Assembly: GCF_022539665.2 (NCBI RefSeq)
Contig: NC_081339.1
Span: 7,623,367 to 7,687,366 of the forward strand
Length of the DNA: 64,000 bases
Source of the DNA: Daphnia carinata
Lineage: Eukaryota; Arthropoda; Branchiopoda; Diplostraca; Daphniidae
Direction: 5' to 3'
Of this stretch, positions 33,101 through 44,491 are shown piece by piece; within the stretch, counting starts at the first letter, position 1, and the number at the start of each line of letters is the position of its first letter. The notes beneath the pieces are model-generated. The model was not told where the DNA came from, did not search any database, and was given only the letters and a program-made list of their open reading frames with translations. The translations under genes were made by a program, and so were the position numbers.

Positions 33101-35078
33101 AGGAGGTCGAGGAGTTGTCCTTTTTTCGTTAACGAAGCCAGAAAGAATTGCTTTTCGACTTAACCATTATCGGCTGTTAATTTAATCCTTCATTAACGTA
33201 ATAACTATTTAGTTTTTGGTTCTTGTATTTGAACTACGGATGGAATGGCGATAAAATTAGTAGGTTTGAAGCCTCATCTTTTTCTTAACGTCGACGAATG
33301 ATTCGCGTTACTTCAAGCGAAATGTGAGCGGTGTAATAACAACTTCTCCATCCTTGTCAGTGTCGTTCGATTTCCATGTAAAACAAACGACTTACATCGG
33401 CTCAGAGACTGTTCATGGAAGTTTGTTGAGCGAGTTTTCATTTTCCTCTCGAGTTCTTTGAATTTTGATCCCATCTTTTTCGTGAGAAAGGGAAAGACAG
33501 TGAAAGATGTATACTTCGCGGCGTGCGAATGAACAAATGCTTATTAGAGTTCATTTTCTTGGTACAGATAAGAAATGGAAATCGAAGAAAAATGATGGAT
33601 TTATCTATATTTTACACGTGTTTTTATTCACGTCAGTGCGAATTAAACTCGTGTGTTCTACCAATGAGGCCCAGAGCGAATATTTATCGAATATTTAATG
33701 ATTGGAACCCACGGATTCCTGTAATCATTACCCATTTGACTTGGCATCAAACACTGACAAAAATTAATTCATACAGGATGTAGCTGCCCGTGGCCTGGAT
33801 TTGTCATCGGTCGATTGGATCGTCCAATATAATCCTCCCGTGACGGCCGAAGAATATGTTCACAGGGTGGGTCGAACGGCTCGTGTAGGCAAGTGCGGCC
33901 AAGCGATCATCTTCCTAGCCCCACCTGAAACGGACTTTGTTCATCATCTGGCCAAAAGGGGACTCAGGTTAGCTGATGACACTTAAGTTTTAATTTGTTT
34001 TTATTCAACGAATTCCATTCATGCACTATAGATTTCTACAATGTAATTCATTACTGATTTTATTTTTATTCATCTCTTGTTTTATATTGCACAAACATTA
34101 ACTGCGTTCGTTTTGCCTTATGTGCCCTCTTCTACTCCGTGGGGTTGACCATCCAGTGTCGTTGAAAAGAATCCTGATGTCATCTTAAAGACGTTAGCCA
34201 GTTCATGGGCCAGGGTAAATATTGATAACGTTTGATAGACGTAGTCTTTTTCATTTGTCACGAAAGTTGTTGGTGGAACATATATATTAAGAAAAATATT
34301 CAATGAAAATGTGTGTAATCAAAATATTATCTCATTTTCGTTTTTTATTTCACGCGAATGGGTAGACCTCACAAACGATGGAGCAAGCCGCCACTTCTCT
34401 GCAGCTGAGCTTCGAGGAATGCGTTATCGAGAGCTACAATCTTTATGAAATGGCCACTAAAGGTAAACAGATGTTTTTTTTTTCTTTTTTCTTTCCGCCC
34501 TTCTTTTTCAGTTCTGGTTTAAGTTAGGCCAAAAAAGGACTAAGACTAATTGTGTACTTGTGACAGGTTACGTGTCATTCGTCAGGTCATATGCGGCTTT
34601 ACCTAAGGACGTCCGTGAAGTCTTTAATTTCCAGTCGCTCCATTTGGGTCATTACGCAAAATCGTTCGCTCTTCGTGACCCGCCTGCGCAGATCAACACC
34701 GCAGGCCGAATGGGTCAGCGCAACGATCGCATTCAGCCGTTTAACACGGCCCGTCAACGCAATCCGTCTATGCTCAAGAGAGCAGCAGCACTTGGGTGAG
34801 TAAAAACTAAATTATAACTTATTGTATGGGGTAGATATTGGTCGTACGACGCATTCAAATCAGATATTCCAAGCTTCTTTGTCCAATTCTGTACGAACGG
34901 CTCAAGATATTCGTTTTCTTTATCTGGCAGATCGGATGGAACACAGCACCAGCCGAGTCATTACGAACGCCAAGCCATGCTATCGGAATTCTCCAGCGGA
35001 TTAGATCCGGCACCCGCAAAGAAAATGAAAATCCGCCATACTACAGCAGAGGCCTTAGAAAAGCGGAATCCATGCTGA
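30183..35078 (+). CDS. DDX31: DEAD-box ATP-dependent RNA helicase DDX31
   Basis: A nucleolar DEAD-box helicase of the DDX31/Dbp7 group, implicated in large-subunit ribosome assembly (family knowledge). Fourteen exons: 30183-30248, 30347-30919, 30982-31131, 31199-31315, 31394-31614, 31702-31969, 32059-32136, 32269-32337, 32685-32744, 33777-33967, 34157-34214, 34366-34462, 34567-34795 and 34931-35078; 774 residues. The first ~210 residues are basic and low-complexity. Helicase motifs: SQTGSGKT (I), VVPTREL (Ia), STPGRLLDH (Ib), [11 protein letters not shown] (II), SATL (III), VLIFMTT (IV), [11 protein letters not shown] (V), HRVGRTAR (VI). The [19 protein letters not shown] block typical of DDX31/Dbp7 lies near the C-terminus. 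Exon 8 has an alternative acceptor 30 nt upstream that stays in frame. Polyadenylation signal AATAAA overlaps 35078. Confidence 0.9.
32745..33776 (+). other. Long intron 9 of DDX31
   Basis: At about 1 kb it is far longer than other introns of the gene (60-350 nt). Open frames within it have no motifs. Its segment near 33310-33390 is similar to 55420-55520, part of the decayed DDX31-like region. Confidence 0.7.
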
Positions 35079-35729
35079 ATAAAATACGGTTTTCTGCATT
35101 TTACTGCGGTGTTAGGTTTTTTCTGCGGCAAATCAAAGCATATTCAAAACTTAAGTCTTGTAATCTCTTTTGGTTTTCGTGTTTTTCAAAGGATCGTGTC
35201 AAAATCAGTTAAAGGGAATAATTGTCAAATAAGAAAATGGGGTTTTAGGGTCTGAGCGCCTTTCTTGTAAGTTTGGTAACAAGATAAAGAAAATTGGAAA
35301 TTGGAAGCTACGCAATCAAATGTAAAGACGAATCATACATTTTTCTTTATAACATGCATGCAAGTTTTACAATAGGTCAATAATAAATAATGGTAGCCGC
35401 TTTTCATAAACTAAAACGTCATCTCTTGCAGCAACAGTCGGAAATTACTAGGACGGCAGGTTAACTTGGTTTGGACGTTAACCTTCATCTCTAAATGTTT
35501 TTGCCGTTGCTTGCTCCCAAATCATTTTACGTATTAGCGATCCGGAATTTCACTATTCCATCATAGAAAAGCGATTTGATGCCAGTCAATAGTTTTGACA
35601 ATTTAAAAAAAAATGTTTTAACAGTTATGTGAATGAACCCTTTACCCGTCATCATTTTTTCTCGATAGATGTAAACACACAGGCGGTACTGAAGGGGACG
35701 TCAATATTAACATTGCTCAATTTAAATGG
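35079..35729. other. Intergenic region between DDX31 and DM4/12 gene 1 (convergent)
   Basis: Contains the 3' ends of both genes. No other feature recognised. Confidence 0.5.
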
Positions 35730-36598
35730 TTAGTGTTCAATTCCGTTTCGGATACTGTGATGCATATCTTTTTCCACAAGGAAACGACTTGTTAAACCAT
35801 CTTCTTCAGAATGGTCAACCAAAGGGTTGCCCTTGTTTTCCAAATGTAGTTCACTAGCCTCTTCATTGTCGTCTATATCCGAAGATTCATTCTCTTCATT
35901 TTCATCGAGCTCAATTTCGTTTGAATCACCACGTGAGCGGAACAGGTTGTAAAGTGAGATGGGGCAGTCTGAGAACTCTCTAGCGCAAGTCATGTTAGAC
36001 GATTGCCCTATATGTTCAGCCTCGATGTAGTCGTGTAAAAAATCATTGATTCCTCGTTTTGGACTGAATTTTAACTAGGAATTAGGATCGAATACCTTCT
36101 ATGTTTAGGTATTAAATGATTTTTACCTTAATAGGATGGTTATGATCTCTCCGACAACCGTAAACTCTCCAATCGGGTTCGTTTGCATCTCGCATATGGT
36201 ACGAAGAAGACACGCTTTTCCATCTATTCCTGTTGTTTGTAATATGCCCTCCACAGATTTGTAGATTTGATACTGTTCATTGCCGAATGACCTGTGACAG
36301 AACAATCGAATCATTATTCTTATTAATCGAAGAGGACTTCAGTTAGTAATCCCACATTGCTGGGTGGATTGGGATTGTAGTTGACTGAACTTCAATAGTC
36401 ACTTTTGCACTTTTACCTTGCAGTGTAACCAGCTTTATCACTGAAAATTGTATCAAGAAATATGGTAATCGGAATAATCATCTGCATGAGTCCACGAATC
36501 GCTGTTCGACCGTTGGGATCAACCGCCACTAAAGGCAGAGTCAACTGATTGTTGATAGTCCAATGAGGACGAAGCAATATAGGAGTGCGAGTACCCAT
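35730..36598 (-). CDS. DM4/DM12-family protein 1
   Basis: A member of the arthropod DM4/DM12 family, whose function is unknown. Minus-strand exons 36417-36598, 36127-36291 and 35730-36063 give 226 residues. The family core is QIYKSVEGILQTTGIDGKACLLRTICEM, then GEIITILLSPKRG, then YIEAEHIGQ and a Cys pair in CAREFSDCPISLYNLF. The C-terminal ~70 residues are acidic (ELDENEENESSD). A hydrophobic stretch around residues 45-57 (LMQMIIPITIFLD) is weak for a membrane anchor, and no classical signal peptide is seen from this ATG. The ATG directly follows a splice acceptor; a 5' UTR exon ending at 36730 (donor side) is likely. It shares exon lengths and phases with genes 2 and 3. Confidence 0.78.
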
Positions 36599-37905
36599 CT
36601 GTTTAGTTTTTAAATGAAATTATTATTATAATTTTTTTTTTAGGAAAAAGGCATCATGTACGGATTTACATTACTTTCTTGAATAGACCAGCGAAAACGA
36701 GAAAGAAAAGTGATGGCCTTTTAGCCTACCTTCAAAGGCGATCCTGCAATGAAGCTAACGGACGACTGTGAAGAGGAGGAAGTATGAACGGCCTTATAAC
36801 TGTTCGGTCGGCATCTGCCTTACGTCGACAAGGACACACCTCTCGTGACCCCAGGAAATTGCTGGACTTCATAAAAAACAGCATCTTCCGTAATCGAATT
36901 GCGTGCCTGCCGTTCCAGGGCGTTTGAACATGGGTAAGCACTTTTGAAAAATTCATCACAATTTTTTGACGTATAAAATTCGGTATTTTCTTAAGGTGAT
37001 AGATTTTTTAAAAAATGTTTACGAAGGAGAGGCTACGTCATTCTAAACCAAAACTACTTCCTGATGCTAATGAGCTTCGAAATTGCTTTACAGGGAAGAA
37101 CATGACCTGGAGTTGAGTTTGTGGGATGCATCCAGCCATCTTTGGACAAAGTGGTGTTACCGTGCTACGAATACTAATTAAGTCAACCCGAATTCAGGAA
37201 GCAGGATTTTTAATATTGCGAGATCATATGAGGATAAAATTTTCTTGGTAACGGTACATTTTAAAATTATTGAATATGCTGTACTCGATCTTCGTACTCA
37301 CAGTGCAAAGAATCGTATAATTGCCTAGTATTGTTTGTTTGTCTCACAGATGTACGTAACAAGAAAGATGGCAATTCATCAGATTGCGCATGCAAACTAA
37401 TTTATATTTACCGTCTAGGTTTTATGTGATTTTGGATTTGGTATAATTCTCAATGATACCAATTGATTGGTGATTGGGAGGGCTAACAGACATCCAATCC
37501 ATCACGATCTTGATCATCAATCCAAGCAGCGAGACATATTGGTGCGGGGTTCGTGATTGTCGGTTACAAGGATTTCTGCATTTAACTGGGTACCCATATC
37601 ATAAAGACAAGAAATGTTTTAAAGCGCCACGTCACGCTATTTCGGTTCAGGTTTGTATTTTACACGTGTGAATGTTTTTGAATAAACCCAAAACGGGTAC
37701 ATTATAGTAATAAATAAATCATCGTTTAAATGTAGCGTTTCCACTTTGTCGATAAACAGGCAGTCGTCTCTTCTTGGCAGCAATCTTCAGCTTTATCGAA
37801 ATCTAGAAACATCACTCCCAATAATGCGGGTTTTCATTCCAAAGGGAAATTGCTTCTTCTAAACAGGTATGTTCATTATACATTAAATAATTAAAAATGT
37901 GACGA
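36599..37905. other. Upstream region of DM4/12 gene 1 and spacer
   Basis: Contains a probable 5' UTR exon of gene 1 whose donor (AAG|GTAGGC, minus) is at 36729/36730. No other gene is supported from 37000 to 37905. Confidence 0.45.
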
Positions 37906-38781
37906 TTAAATTTCATTTCCCATTCTAAAGGGGTGCTTCTTCCGGACAGACGTTGCGTCGTTTTCTACTTTCATTTTCATTTTACGGTTAGCTCCGTTAT
38001 CGTCTCTCGTATCAGATGAGCTATGCCTTAACGGCTGAGCATCTTCGGAGATGGAACTCGGATTAAGAACATCATCATGATTAGTTGCGTCATTGGCCGC
38101 ACTGCTGGTCCCATACGAACGGAAGTATTCGAAAAGTGACAACGGGCAACGTGGAAACGAATCACTGCAGGACTGATTGAGCGATCTGCCAACCTTCTCG
38201 GCCACTAAATAATCGTGAAGGAACCCGGTAAATCCCGTTTCTCCTTTTCTGGGACTGGTTAGACAAAAACAGTTAGACAGTACAAATTAGAACGACAGAT
38301 TGTTTGCATGTTCTGTGCGTAGTATTGGCTTAGGAAATTCGAAATTACGTTAGAAGTAAAGTAGCGAATTCGCCTGCCAATGTAAATTGTTCCAGTTGGT
38401 TTTGTTGTATCTCACAAATGGTGCGCAGAAGACAGGCTTTACCATCCATTCCTGCTACCTGTAAGGCCCCCTCTATACTTTTGTAGATTTGAAATTGGTC
38501 CCGTTCTTTACTCCTGTTTTTCAATGATTAACATATTAATTAGCAAAACAGCTAAAATCAAATTACTAGTGATAAGCTTGGCGATGTCAATCGTACCTTC
38601 CCTGCTCCTGTAGAACTTTCTCCGTAAATAGAGTGTCGAGAAAAATCGTGAACTGAACGGTCGCCGCAACAAGTCCGCGGACAGATCTTGCCCCGTTGTC
38701 GGCTACTGTTATTAGCGGCATTGTCAGCTGGTTAGCGATAACCCATTGGGGCCGCGCTAAAAGTGCGTTGCGTGCAGCCAT
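37906..38781 (-). CDS. DM4/DM12-family protein 2
   Basis: A paralogue of gene 1 with exons 38597-38781, 38349-38513 and 37906-38254 on the minus strand (232 residues). The middle exon is again exactly 165 nt with identical phase. The core reads QIYKSIEGALQVAGMDGKACLLRTICEI, then GEFATLLLTPRKG, YLVAEKVGR and CSDSFPRCPLSLFEYF. The C-terminus is Asp/Asn/Ser-rich and then basic (NRKMKMKVEN), unlike the acidic tail of gene 1. The start ATG follows a splice acceptor (GATTAG|AA), and a noncoding first exon with donor AAG|GTAGTT is at 38902. Confidence 0.78.
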
Positions 38782-40141
38782 TTCTAATCACAACCATAAC
38801 AAATAATACCATATGTATTTACTCTTCTCGATTTTTTTTTTTTTTTAATGGATGGATAGGACGCAATAATGTATAATTTCGGTGTGGAGGAATGCAACTA
38901 CCTTTGTCGCCTAGTTTGCGTTAAATCACAGCCCCGACTGACACTGATGCTGTTACCTCTGATGCTCTCAAACGACTGTTCGCAAAGTCGGAAGTTGCCC
39001 TAGCTTTATAACCTTCAGGAAGTAGACATCTTATTACCTACAGGCAAGTGGTTTTCTTTACTTTCGTAGTAAACGATGCGTCAATCTTAATTGGAAGCTA
39101 AAGTATCGCTGAATCGACAATCATTTCAACAAATAGTTTTATTCGCATGCCATTAATACATGTCGTGTACACGCCATGTCCTAATGTGCATATAAGAGTT
39201 CGTTGAACGCTATAGATTAAACTTAAAAAAAAAAACTACTGTACATGACTTACGTGACTTTCTGTACTGGTGAGAACCAACCAAAGGCTAGATGATTACT
39301 TCTCGTTATGTTTTTAGCATCCGAAATATGTGCGGTATCACGGAGAAGACTCACCGTCTAATAATAACGGTATTCTGTCATACTGTCGTAAAATACTAAT
39401 TTTCCGATCCTGTTAGATTAATTCATTTGCTAACTAATACCTGTTTGGTCTTCTCCTAAATAACAGCGAGTGTGTATAGGCAAATGCTACACCTGCGTGG
39501 ATCACGAGGACTTCTGAATGTTAACATTGAAAAATTACGTGAGTGTCTGTATCACTTCCCATTTTTCAAGACACCGTGAACTCAGTGGTTGTTTGGGCTA
39601 GATTAATGCTTATTTTCGTAAAGGGAAAAGGTGAACTACCTTTTTACATGGACAAAAACCGATGCGGAAAGAATTCCCGATGACTGGAAAAAAAAAAAGG
39701 CAAATCGAGATTTCCGGATGAAACTGATTTACCGGTAACTATATTTCTTCTCCAAAACATGTAGCATTTGGTATAGACTTTTCGAGCGTAAGCGTATGGA
39801 ACGTTTCAAGCAAAAAAAAAAAATTTAAATTAAAAAGTCAGGAAATTGATTGTGTAGGGGTGAATTTTGTCTTTATTGCATAACCAATTCTCAATCATCT
39901 ACACAACGTGGATTATTTTCTCTCTCAATTAAAGGTCAATAGTTATCGTGAGATTGTGGATTATGTATTGTTTTATTTCCAAAACTTCCTCTCGGTAATT
40001 TTCACACGCAAAAAGGTGAGACGGTAAATGTATTTGACAATAAATAAGGAAACTTAACAGTTATAAATAGACAGTAGCTGTTTTTTGTCACTCAGCTTTT
40101 TTCTTGTTGATTTAAATTGATCATATAATGCCGCATTGATT
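38782..40141. other. Spacer between DM4/12 genes 2 and 3
   Basis: Holds the probable 5' UTR exon of gene 2 (from 38902 upward) and about 1 kb of AT-rich DNA in which I see nothing else. Confidence 0.45.
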
Positions 40142-40993
40142 TTAAAACATGTCGACTCTAAAATTAGAGATACCATTCCGCGGATTGTCATCGTCTATTC
40201 CACCCGGGTCCACGTCCGATGCTTCTGCTTCAAGAAACGTTCCCTCTTCTTTGGCATCTTTTGCGTGATGATGGTTGCGCGGCTTGTCTTCTGGTGTACT
40301 ATACGCGCGCATCATCTTGAAAAGCGATACTGGACATCCCGAATAGTTTGTTATGCAAAATTCCGCATCCGCTTGACCCAGCTTTTCCGCTTCTAAATAC
40401 TCTTGCATCAGGTTTCCAGCAGCCCGTTTAGGTCTGCTCAGGTAAAAATAAAATAAAAATTGCTTTATTAGAATTTCCAATAATAATTTAAAAAAATCTT
40501 ATTTACGTCAAAAGGGCGGTCAGAATTTCTCCCATAATCGAGTAGTGATTAAACGGGACTTGCTGCATCTCACAAATAGCTCTCAGGAGACAAGCCCTAC
40601 CATCGATTCCAGTGGTCTGCAATGATTTCTCTAGTAATTTGAAGATGGTGTGTTGATCTTCACCGATCTTTCTACAAATGTGCGGTTAAAAGAACGTAAG
40701 AAATTGAATTACGATAGCAATTCGGACCGTCAATGGTTTATGAAACCAACGCGCACTAACGAAATGAAGGTTTGTACATATAGTAAAAGAATTTGTTACC
40801 TAGAGGAGCGGGTTTTTTTCTTTACGAAAAGCCTTTCCAGCTGAACCACAACTCGAAAAATCAAGGAAAACACGTTGACGTAGACGAACGCCGGATCGCC
40901 AAGCACAGAATCAACTGGAACTTCAATTGTATTTTCAATGCCCCAGTTTGCGCCTTGAATGAAAAGCGGTGAATTTCCAGCATGGATAGTCAT
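40142..40993 (-). CDS. DM4/DM12-family protein 3
   Basis: The third paralogue: exons 40800-40993, 40507-40671 and 40142-40433 on the minus strand, 216 residues. The core is TIFKLLEKSLQTTGIDGRACLLRAICEM, then GEILTALLTPKR, YLEAEKLGQ and CITNYSGCPVSLFKMM. The N-terminal region has a hydrophobic stretch FVYVNVFSLIFRVVVQL that could be a membrane anchor. The last exon begins at a tandem acceptor (GAGCAG), so two in-frame isoforms differing by one residue are possible; I chose the downstream site because it yields TPKR, matching SPKR and TPRK in genes 1 and 2. The ATG lies one base after a likely acceptor, suggesting a 5' UTR exon near 41158. Confidence 0.78.
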
Positions 40994-41944
40994 TCTTCAA
41001 CAAATGCCCAAAGCCTACACCAAAAAATGGGATTAAGAAAAGATCAAAAAGGAAAAAGAAATGAGATTCTGTTTCAGAATTAAAATATGTAAGGAGTAAG
41101 TGTCCTACGGTAAGAATTAAGAATGAAAATGGTTAAGGTCAGTCATATCGAACCTTACTGGAGAAGGGAATCCGCTGTACTATTTCGTGCCAAACTGATG
41201 GTCTAGGTCTTTATATCAGCTTGTGACGCATCAGGTAAGCTAGCAAGGCATCATACTTCCGCACTCTGAAGGGGAAAAGCATGGACTAGCATCTAAAGTA
41301 GTTTCTCTATTTTATCAGGTTTTACAATGTCTACATTTTTTTAGTTTTCTCTGGTGTCAAGGATGGTTTAAGAAGGCTTCAAGATTACTACCAATGTTTG
41401 CCATTGTCATTTCACTAAAGCGGATGAAGAAAAACCGGAAAAAATAAGGCAATTTCCCGTGAAATGTGTATCAGTTTTGTTTCCTGGTTGTTTTTGGCAT
41501 TGCCCTAGTTTAAGAAGGAATCCTGCCTTACCGTACTTTATTATGTCGAAAGCTTAAGAACTACGATATGTAAAAAAAAAATGACACGTTATGCAAAAAA
41601 TACAAGACTGATTTCAGAAAAAAATGGCTCATTTTCTGTTGATTGATCCCAGATAAAAACTAAGTCGTTTTTCGTGAACCTTGTTAAATTTTGAATATAA
41701 ATCATGTATAGTTATCTATATAGGTTGGTGTTTTGTATAAACCCAAAAAGTCGACAGATTTGGAAGCGACTACCACGAAAGTTTCCCTAAATAAATGAAT
41801 AAAACTATATTACTAAAAAGTAAAGAGTGCGCTGTACCGTACTGGCGCGCCAACGATTGTTAAACTTCGTCGAAAAGTCGAGCTTATTTTGCAGGCCTTA
41901 TTTTGTCGGGCTTATTTTGTCGGGCTTAGTTTGTCGAGTTTATA
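40994..41944. other. Spacer, ending in a GGCGCGCC-core repeat
   Basis: Carries the probable 5' UTR exon of DM4/12 gene 3. From 41829 it contains a CTGTACCGTACTGGCGCGCC core and then three to four CGGGCTTATTTTG-type units (41876-41940) that abut the inverted duplication. Confidence 0.55.
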
Positions 41945-42148
41945 TGGCAATCCGTTTTACATAAAAAAAGAAAAAAAAATGTCGGGAAAAAAAAAATCCG
42001 CACTTATTTCTTTTTTTCCGACACGTAGCCATCTACCGCTCAGACTCGTTATTACTGGCGTAGGCAATTTCAGTCCATTGGATGCCATTCGCAGTTAGTT
42101 CAGTAGCGTGGATGGAAAATAACGCGTGTCTGGAGGAACAGTTGAAAA

Positions 42149-42493
42149 ATGGATAAGATAATACAACAAAAGGATGGTAAGTATAAACATTATTATATTT
42201 GTTTTGAATTATTACTTATTGTTTATTAGATCAAATTATGGACCTGGAGGCTCAATTATTGCAACAGCACAAAATATTAGATAACAGCAAAGCTAAGGAT
42301 GGTAAGGCCTAATACATAATGATTCTATTTATTTGCTTTTATTCATTTGTGTTTTGTAGCTCAAAGTTTGAGTCTACAAGCTCAGCTAGGGGAAAAGAAC
42401 AAATTGGAACGGAACAGTTTCCAAACAGTGAAGGAGGTTTTTCCAAACTCATCCCTAACTGAACATGAGGATGAATTGGCATTAACCAAATAA
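42149..42493 (+). CDS. Small coiled-coil protein in arm A (hypothetical)
   Basis: Not a recognised family. Exons 42149-42176, 42230-42301 and 42360-42493 share phase and give about 77 residues: MDKIIQQKD, then IMDLEAQLLQQHKIL, then LSLQAQLGEKNKLE and an acidic end. The exons look like repeated copies of one unit (LEEQL, LEAQL, LQAQL), that is, heptad coiled coil spread over similar exons. The stop TAA sits at the last three bases before a donor-like GTATAG. Downstream exons on the same strand (42530-42718, 42899-43099) are open in frame and may be a second part of the gene. In arm C the first exon lacks one G, so this ATG is out of frame there. It could be a transposon-derived gene or a pseudogene. 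Confidence 0.4.
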
Positions 42494-42529
42494 GTATAGA
42501 ATTTTAACAAACAATTATTTATTGTTTAG

Positions 42530-42718
42530 TTATTCAGTCCACCACCTGACAGTGTGTTAAATTTAAATTCTGTTAGTGCTGCACAAAAAGAATGGTTAGT
42601 AATAAGCCCATGCAGTGAAGGAAGTGAACAATTGTGGGACCGTATTTGGGCCGAAAATGGGTGTGGTACGGAAACCAAGATATGGGACAAGTTCAACATG
42701 AAACATGGATTAGGTACT
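42530..42718 (+). CDS. Exon-like open segment in arm A (hypothetical)
   Basis: Bounded by an acceptor (TTGTTTAG) and a donor (GTACTT), open in phase 0 from SPPPDSVLNLNSVSAAQ to DRIWAENGCGTETKIWDKF. The peptide is identical in arm C at 47098-47287 (-). It is Trp-rich and compact and resembles no family I can name. Its conservation may simply reflect recent duplication. Confidence 0.35.
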
Positions 42719-43564
42719 TTTTGGTTTTATGTCTATTGAAAAAGTATTTTTAATGCTATTATTTTGCATTCACAGAATTTAATTGGGGATCAAATCAAGT
42801 CTGGAAGTGTTACAGGATGGAAGAGTCAGCCTACAGATGAAAAAACACTGAGAGTGCATTACCATTAAGGTATGAGGTAAAGTAATAGAGTATGCACATT
42901 GTCTAATGAGAAGTACCATCTTGTGTTAATAAATCCAGTACAACAGCAATCCTTTATAGCTCTGTCACAGCTAGAAACCTCAAATAATTCTGCTTCTCTG
43001 TCTAAAGAACATCTTGTCCTTTACGTTCAGAGTGTTGGGGAAACTGGGTACTTAAATGGCCCTAAAGATGTTTTAATTTTGCTGCCATTGCAGAGATGAA
43101 CATCATACATGGACTCTTTAGGTATGAAAGGATTTTTCTTCAAATAATTTTGAATTTATGACGAAGAATTTCTCCTCTTTTTTGCAAACCATGTGTAACC
43201 TACCAAAAAAAAAATTTATCCAATAGGAAAGGATTTTCATGTACTGGGAACACAACTGTCAACAATGCAACATTGTACAGGTGCTAGTTTATCATTCAAG
43301 AGCCTTATACAATGATGTTAATCTGCAATTTGTATGTCCTTCCCCAAGCTTCCAGAAGTTGAATCTATGAGTCATGTAAGTTACATGATCAACAGTTGAT
43401 ATGTTTAACGGTGTTGTTTTTCTTTTCTCAATATAGGTTAATAGTAACATTGGATCTGAAAAAATTCTTGGTTGGGGCAAGACACTGAATAAATTGTATT
43501 GATTGGATGGATGACATGACATTTCTATACTTAATTCGGATTCCCCAGACGGTATTTGATATTA

Positions 43565-43960
43565 AAAAAATTGAAGTGCATATCTGGGCTCCCTTCTTTT
43601 CTGAAGCCCCGTTTCCCCTTGACTCGTAATAAGCCCGTAGGGGGTCATGCCCCTACTGTACGGTATATATAAAAACAACATATACCGAGGTTTGGAGGGC
43701 TCTGGCCGGAAAGGGGACGTGGGGTGCCGCTTAGTCCGATGATGTGTTCACGGAGGGCGATGTGGCTACCCACAAATCCGAACTAAAGGTTAATCGCTCC
43801 TGTAAAAATGTTCCAAATCTTCAGCTCTTCTTCCGGCTTCTCTTAGCCAATCACCGGGTAATCTCCCCGGTGGGTCAACAAGGCAGTGTCTCCCCCTGCC
43901 TGGGTTGACGGCAACTTTTGAAAGGGCTATTGTGCCTTTTTAAAGTTGCAAAAATAATTG
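43565..43960 (+). repeat. Stem-loop-rich conserved module, copy A
   Basis: A ~400-bp segment found three times here (also 44861-45250 and 45862-46255, both inverted). It contains at least four adjacent hairpins: GTAGGGG/CCCCTAC near 43637-43656, GGTATAT/ATATACC near 43662-43686, CACCGGG/CCCGGTG at 43852-43872, and an extended GTCAAC-GGCAG/CTGCC-GTTGAC stem at about 43874-43909. A GCAACTTT/AAGTTGC stem closes the 3' end. No long open frame. Candidate structured RNA or transposon end. Confidence 0.7.
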
Positions 43961-44145
43961 TAATGTGCAGAGAATTGTCAATAAAATTTTTTTTTATAAA
44001 ATATTTTTTGCAAAATTCGTTTCTTTCATTGTCTGTGTTAGCTTTGTTCACACATTGCATTTATCAATTTTTTTTTTGTCACATTTAATGGTAAGGTGAC
44101 GGGTATTGGTTTATAGTTTATCTGTAAGCATTCTATTATTATACA

Positions 44146-44212
44146 GGGATCGAACCCTGGATGTTCGGCATACCTCGCCGATGCTCTACCAATGAGCCAC
44201 GAATCATATGAT
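44146..44212 (-). pseudogene. tRNA-like sequence 1
   Basis: On the minus strand the D arm GCTCATTGGTAGAGC, an anticodon stem TCGGC/GCCGA and a B box GGGTTCGATCCC are present. The acceptor stem does not pair and position 33 is not U, so it is probably a tRNA-derived relic. Confidence 0.5.
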
Positions 44213-44332
44213 TTTAAGATGGCTTTTTTTTCTAGTCACTTGTGGACTTGCATTTACACTTAGAATAAAACTGAGATGCAATTCTGCAATATACTCTTCT
44301 ACATTATTCTACTTCATTTTTAAACATCTACT

Positions 44333-44399
44333 GAGGGTTTGAACCCAGGGTAACAGGTATCGCAGATAAGAGCTCTACCACAGAGCTAAGAACCTTATG
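44333..44399 (-). pseudogene. tRNA-like sequence 2
   Basis: Minus strand. The D arm GCTCTGTGGTAGAGC and a B box GGGTTCAAACCC are intact, but the anticodon stem pairs at only two positions. A degenerate tRNA-derived sequence. Confidence 0.45.
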
Positions 44400-44491
44400 G
44401 AAACAATAGAAAGATAAACATATAGTTGTGAAAGACTGCATAAACATCCTAGACGATAACATATGATATGCGATAATAAAATATTTAGATA

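Larger units (their letters stand above)
41945..43960 (+). repeat. Inverted duplication, arm A
   Basis: About 2.0 kb that recurs in reverse orientation at 45862-47873. Matching positions sum to about 89817 throughout (for example 42554 with 47263, 43522 with 46296), so the arms are colinear with hardly any net indel. Peptides encoded by both are identical or differ at single residues, so the duplication is young or the arms undergo gene conversion. Confidence 0.92.

Noticed and set aside
37474-37671. 65-codon frame between DM4/12 genes 1 and 2
   Set aside because: No DM4/12 motifs, wrong strand for the cluster and no splice partners.
43565-43960. Hammerhead ribozyme in the stem-loop module
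   Set aside because: GATGA and GCGATG strings are present, but the CUGAUGA and GAAA core arrangement is not.
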